From contig JAQSYC010000041.1 of NCBI GenBank assembly GCA_029256345.1, positions 1 through 10,136 on the forward strand: DNA of 10,136 nt. The letters run 5' to 3'. The position numbers and the translations under genes are program-made. The DNA comes from Clostridia bacterium. Its GTDB lineage: Bacteria > Bacillota > Clostridia > Lachnospirales > Cellulosilyticaceae. Each line of letters starts with the position of its first letter. The stretch's first letter is position 1. The notes beneath the pieces were generated by a model. It did no database searches. It was given only the letters and a program-made list of their open reading frames with translations, and was not told where the DNA came from. Shown one piece after another: positions 7,981 through 10,136 of the stretch.

Positions 7981-7989
7981 TGCTATAAT
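7981..7989 (+). promoter_or_regulatory. Extended -10 promoter for the right-hand four-gene cluster
   Basis: TGCTATAAT at 7981-7989 is a consensus extended -10 element (TGnTATAAT). The -35 position 17 bases upstream (7961-7966, TATACG) is poor, as is common with extended -10 promoters. Transcription would start near 7996, about 33 bases before the first ATG. Confidence 0.65.
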
Positions 7990-8028
7990 GGATAAATAGA
8001 AAAGGCTCAAGTAAGAGAGGAAAAGAAA

Positions 8029-8292
8029 ATGGAATTTTTATATAAAAAAAGAAGAGTAATTGTGGTTATTTTAGCTAGTATACTCATTGGACTGGGAGTT
8101 TTTCAGATGGTGACTGGCATTGATATCGGCCAGAAATTTATGAGTACTGTAGAATATGTGGTGATGTTTGGGGCGCTTTATTTACTTCTTGTGTTACCTA
8201 AGCAATACAATATTAAAGAACAAAATGCCAAAACGGATGAAGATGAAATAACCAAACAATCAGTACTTGAAGAAACGGAAAAGGATAAATGA
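8029..8292 (+). CDS. Small two-helix membrane protein of unknown function
   Basis: I do not recognise this 87-aa protein. A short basic N-terminus (YKKRR, residues 5-9) precedes a first hydrophobic helix (about 10-29, VIVVILASILIGLGVFQMVT). A ten-residue loop follows, then a second helix (about 40-57, VEYVVMFGALYLLLVLP). The charged 30-residue C-terminal tail is rich in Glu, Lys and Asp. The positive-inside rule suggests both ends are cytoplasmic. The ribosome binding site is AGAGAGG (8014-8020), eight bases before the ATG. The stop overlaps the next start as ATGA, so the two are probably translated together. It leads a four-gene cluster and may act as a membrane anchor or partner for its neighbours (inference). 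Confidence 0.8.
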   Translation: MEFLYKKRRVIVVILASILIGLGVFQMVTGIDIGQKFMSTVEYVVMFGALYLLLVLPKQYNIKEQNAKTDEDEITKQSVLEETEKDK

Positions 8293-8927
8293 GATTAAAA
8301 ACTATGGGGGAAATGATGTTATTTGATAAAAAGCTTGTGAAGTGTAAGTCAGAGAGACGAGATGAAGAATGGTATCATACGGTAGATTATCATAAAGCCC
8401 TGTCTAAAGTAGACGATACAAGGTACAAACTTATCAAAGCAGTGATGAATGGTAAGGCCATTGTTATTGATATTGACACGACGCTGCTTATGCCAGGTGT
8501 AAGATTGGATCCCGGCAAATGGGTACAGGATTTAAAAAATAAATTATCAGATTACCAAATTAAATACACTATGAGCCGGATGAAAAAAGAAATTTTAGAT
8601 GTGGGTTTGAGTAGAATCTTTGGTATGAAAAACACCAAGGTGGATGTAGCTTATAGAGTTGCTTTTTATGTGCCCTATGAAAAGTTCACGGAGCAATTTT
8701 ATAAAGAGTTGCTAGAAAATATAGGATATCGCATATGTATTTTGGAGGATAGTGAGAATGTAGAAAACTTACTAGAACTATTTTATTCCGGTATGATAGA
8801 TGAATACGATTTAACAGATTTATTTTATGCCCATTTTTATTGCAATGAGCAGCTTACTCAGATTATGGTAACAACTAAGAAGTTAGACAAGGACGAAATA
8901 TTAGGAATACTTGAAATGGTGAGGTGA
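8289..8927 (+). CDS. Unrecognised soluble protein, 212 aa, with an isolated DxDTT motif
   Basis: I cannot assign a family. The predicted protein is mixed alpha/beta and charged, without a signal peptide or membrane helix. A hydrophobic strand followed by acids (KAIVIDIDTTLLMPG, about residues 56-70, with D61 and D63) superficially resembles motif I of HAD phosphatases (DxDxT). It is preceded by 60 residues, and I cannot see convincing HAD motifs II-IV, so HAD membership is only a possibility. Later segments RVAFYVPYEKF and YRICILEDSENVENLLELFYSG suggest further strands and helices. The most upstream start, at 8289, overlaps the previous stop (ATGA) and has only a modest GGAA site. Alternative ATGs at 8304, 8313 or 8316 would shorten it by 5-9 residues; GGGGG at 8306-8310 precedes the last two. 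The SDR gene begins four bases after the stop. Confidence 0.78.
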   Translation: MRLKTMGEMMLFDKKLVKCKSERRDEEWYHTVDYHKALSKVDDTRYKLIKAVMNGKAIVIDIDTTLLMPGVRLDPGKWVQDLKNKLSDYQIKYTMSRMKKEILDVGLSRIFGMKNTKVDVAYRVAFYVPYEKFTEQFYKELLENIGYRICILEDSENVENLLELFYSGMIDEYDLTDLFYAHFYCNEQLTQIMVTTKKLDKDEILGILEMVR

Positions 8928-8931
8928 AGCT

Positions 8932-9702
8932 ATGGATTTTCTGGGTAAAGTAGTTATTGTTACAGGCAGTGGACAAGGTATAGGTAACTGTATTGCACTG
9001 GCGTATGCCCAAAAAGGGGCCAGTGTTATTGTGGCTGAACTTGATGAGGAAGCTGGATTTGAAACCAAACAAAATATCGAAGAGGTAGGCGGAGAATGTT
9101 TATTTATTCCAACAGATGTAGCTAGTGAAACCTCTGTTAAATATATGATCAGTACAGTGGTTGAAAGATATGGTAAAGTAGATATTTTAATCAATAATGC
9201 AGGTATCACAAACTATGCAGAGCCAGCAACTCTTTTTACAAGAAGTGTTGAGGAATTTGAAAGAGTCATGCGGGTGAATGTGACAGGAGCCTATATGTGT
9301 GCTAAGTATGCAGCCTCTCACATGGCAGAAGGCAGCAGTATTATCAATATCGTATCTACCAGAGCTTTTATGAGCGAACCTCATACAGAGCCTTATTCTG
9401 CTTCAAAGGGAGCACTGGTGGCGCTTACCCATTCTCTTGCAAACACGCTTGCGCATAAAGTGCGGGTAAATGCCATAAGTCCGGGATGGATCGATGTTTC
9501 GCAGTGGAAGAAGAAAAAAGATAGGAAATTTATAACACTAACAGAAAAGGACCATTTACAGCATCTGACAGGAAGAGTAGGGGTTCCAGAAGATATAGCC
9601 AAAGCCACGCTTTTTTTGACCAGTGAAGCGGCTAGTTTTATAACAGGGGCGAATCTGGTGATAGACGGCGGAATGACCGTAAAAATGATTTATGCAGAAT
9701 AG
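8932..9702 (+). CDS. Short-chain dehydrogenase/reductase (classical SDR, NAD(P)-dependent oxidoreductase)
   Basis: The 256-aa product has the classical SDR length and a Rossmann fold. The cofactor-binding loop is TGSGQGIG (residues 11-18), and the structural NNAG motif is at 88-91. The catalytic tetrad is complete: N116, S142, Y155 and K159, the last two in YSASK. An acidic residue at the end of the second strand (E36 in VAELD) favours NAD(H) over NADP(H) by the usual rule. SPGW after the sixth strand and the terminal IDGG segment are also typical. It should catalyse reversible alcohol/carbonyl oxidoreduction in the cytoplasm; the substrate cannot be read from sequence. It is unlikely to be FabG of a fatty-acid operon, because no acyl-carrier or condensing-enzyme gene is near. 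GAGG at 8921-8924 lies seven bases before the ATG. Its neighbours are unknown proteins with almost no spacing. Confidence 0.95.
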   Translation: MDFLGKVVIVTGSGQGIGNCIALAYAQKGASVIVAELDEEAGFETKQNIEEVGGECLFIPTDVASETSVKYMISTVVERYGKVDILINNAGITNYAEPATLFTRSVEEFERVMRVNVTGAYMCAKYAASHMAEGSSIINIVSTRAFMSEPHTEPYSASKGALVALTHSLANTLAHKVRVNAISPGWIDVSQWKKKKDRKFITLTEKDHLQHLTGRVGVPEDIAKATLFLTSEAASFITGANLVIDGGMTVKMIYAE

Positions 9703-9710
9703 GTGATGAG

Positions 9711-10136
9711 ATGATTAAACAAGAGAAAAACTATATTGCTTTAAAAAAGAAAAAGTTTTTAAAGATGACACTCCTATGGGCTGGTGCTGTAAGTGCTGTG
9801 TTTTTTGTGGGACTGATCATCAATGGGTCGCGAAACAGCTATTTTACATTAGTTGCAGCGCTTTTTGTGTTGCCATTAGCTCAAAATGGTACAAGATATC
9901 TATCGTTTAATAGATTTAAAGACCCAGACCATGAATTTTCAAAGGTTTTAGAAGGGATGAAGGGAAGTTATCATCTATATCATGGGGCTATTGTCGTGGA
10001 TACAACTGCAACGGTATTGTTTGAACATCTCATTATCACTTCGCGGAATATTTATTTTTTGACCGCTGCTAAAGAAAGGATTGAAAAACATGGCTCATGG
10101 CTTAAAAATAGGTTAGCTGCTAAGGGTATTGACTCT
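9711..10136 (+). CDS. Two-helix membrane protein of unknown function, truncated by the window end
   Basis: An open frame starts at ATG 9711, eight bases after the SDR stop, and runs 142 codons to the window edge without a stop. AGGTGA at 9701-9706 overlaps the SDR stop and is the likely ribosome binding site. The protein begins with a Lys-rich cytoplasmic segment (KKKKFLK, residues 12-18), then a hydrophobic helix (about 20-38, TLLWAGAVSAVFFVGLIIN). A short loop (GSRNS) and a second helix (about 43-59, FTLVAALFVLPLAQ) follow. The rest is a soluble, probably cytoplasmic region with likely beta-strands (GAIVVDTTATVLFEHLIIT and NIYFLTA). I do not recognise the family. The hairpin-like topology echoes the first gene of the cluster, but I see no residue-level similarity. 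An ATG at 9706 stops after two codons and is not used. Confidence 0.8.
   Translation, partial: MIKQEKNYIALKKKKFLKMTLLWAGAVSAVFFVGLIINGSRNSYFTLVAALFVLPLAQNGTRYLSFNRFKDPDHEFSKVLEGMKGSYHLYHGAIVVDTTATVLFEHLIITSRNIYFLTAAKERIEKHGSWLKNRLAAKGIDS

Noticed and set aside
8289..10136. The 212-aa protein and the truncated C-terminal protein as paralogues, since both contain an AIVxD strand
   Set aside because: The similarity is limited to a short hydrophobic strand and does not extend on either side.

Overview
The window looks like chromosomal core DNA from a low-GC anaerobic Firmicute of class Clostridia. This rests on AT-rich sequence, strong AGGAGG-type ribosome binding sites, frequent GTG/TTG starts, and the gene order fakA(yloV)-recG-rsmD-coaD-(coiled-coil protein), which is common in Clostridia. 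A Lachnospirales-like relative is plausible, but no RNA gene or species-specific marker is present to prove it. Every supported gene is on the + strand. I see no rRNA, tRNA, CRISPR array, insertion sequence or phage gene.

Region 1 (1-1126): the 3' part of fakA/yloV, the ATP-dependent fatty-acid kinase subunit, followed by a 145-nt gap with a long imperfect hairpin. Region 2 (1127-4841): a compact operon of recG (branch-migration helicase), rsmD (16S rRNA guanine-N2 methyltransferase), coaD (phosphopantetheine adenylyltransferase, coenzyme A synthesis) and a conserved coiled-coil protein of unknown role. It closes with a clear rho-independent terminator. Region 3 (4842-7940): a single large gene for an M16C (PreP/Cym1-type) zinc peptidase. 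It has its own recognisable promoter, an ~80-nt leader and a probable terminator.

Region 4 (7941-10136): a new transcription unit from an extended -10 promoter. Four genes overlap or lie 4-8 nt apart: a small two-helix membrane protein, an unrecognised 212-aa soluble protein, a classical short-chain dehydrogenase/reductase with a complete catalytic tetrad, and the start of another two-helix membrane protein cut by the window edge.

Most of the window is well-understood housekeeping. The least explained parts are the four-gene cluster at the right end and the coiled-coil protein behind coaD. I found no convincing evidence of a wholly new system. The right-hand cluster is the best candidate for something undescribed, and its function cannot be read from this sequence alone.
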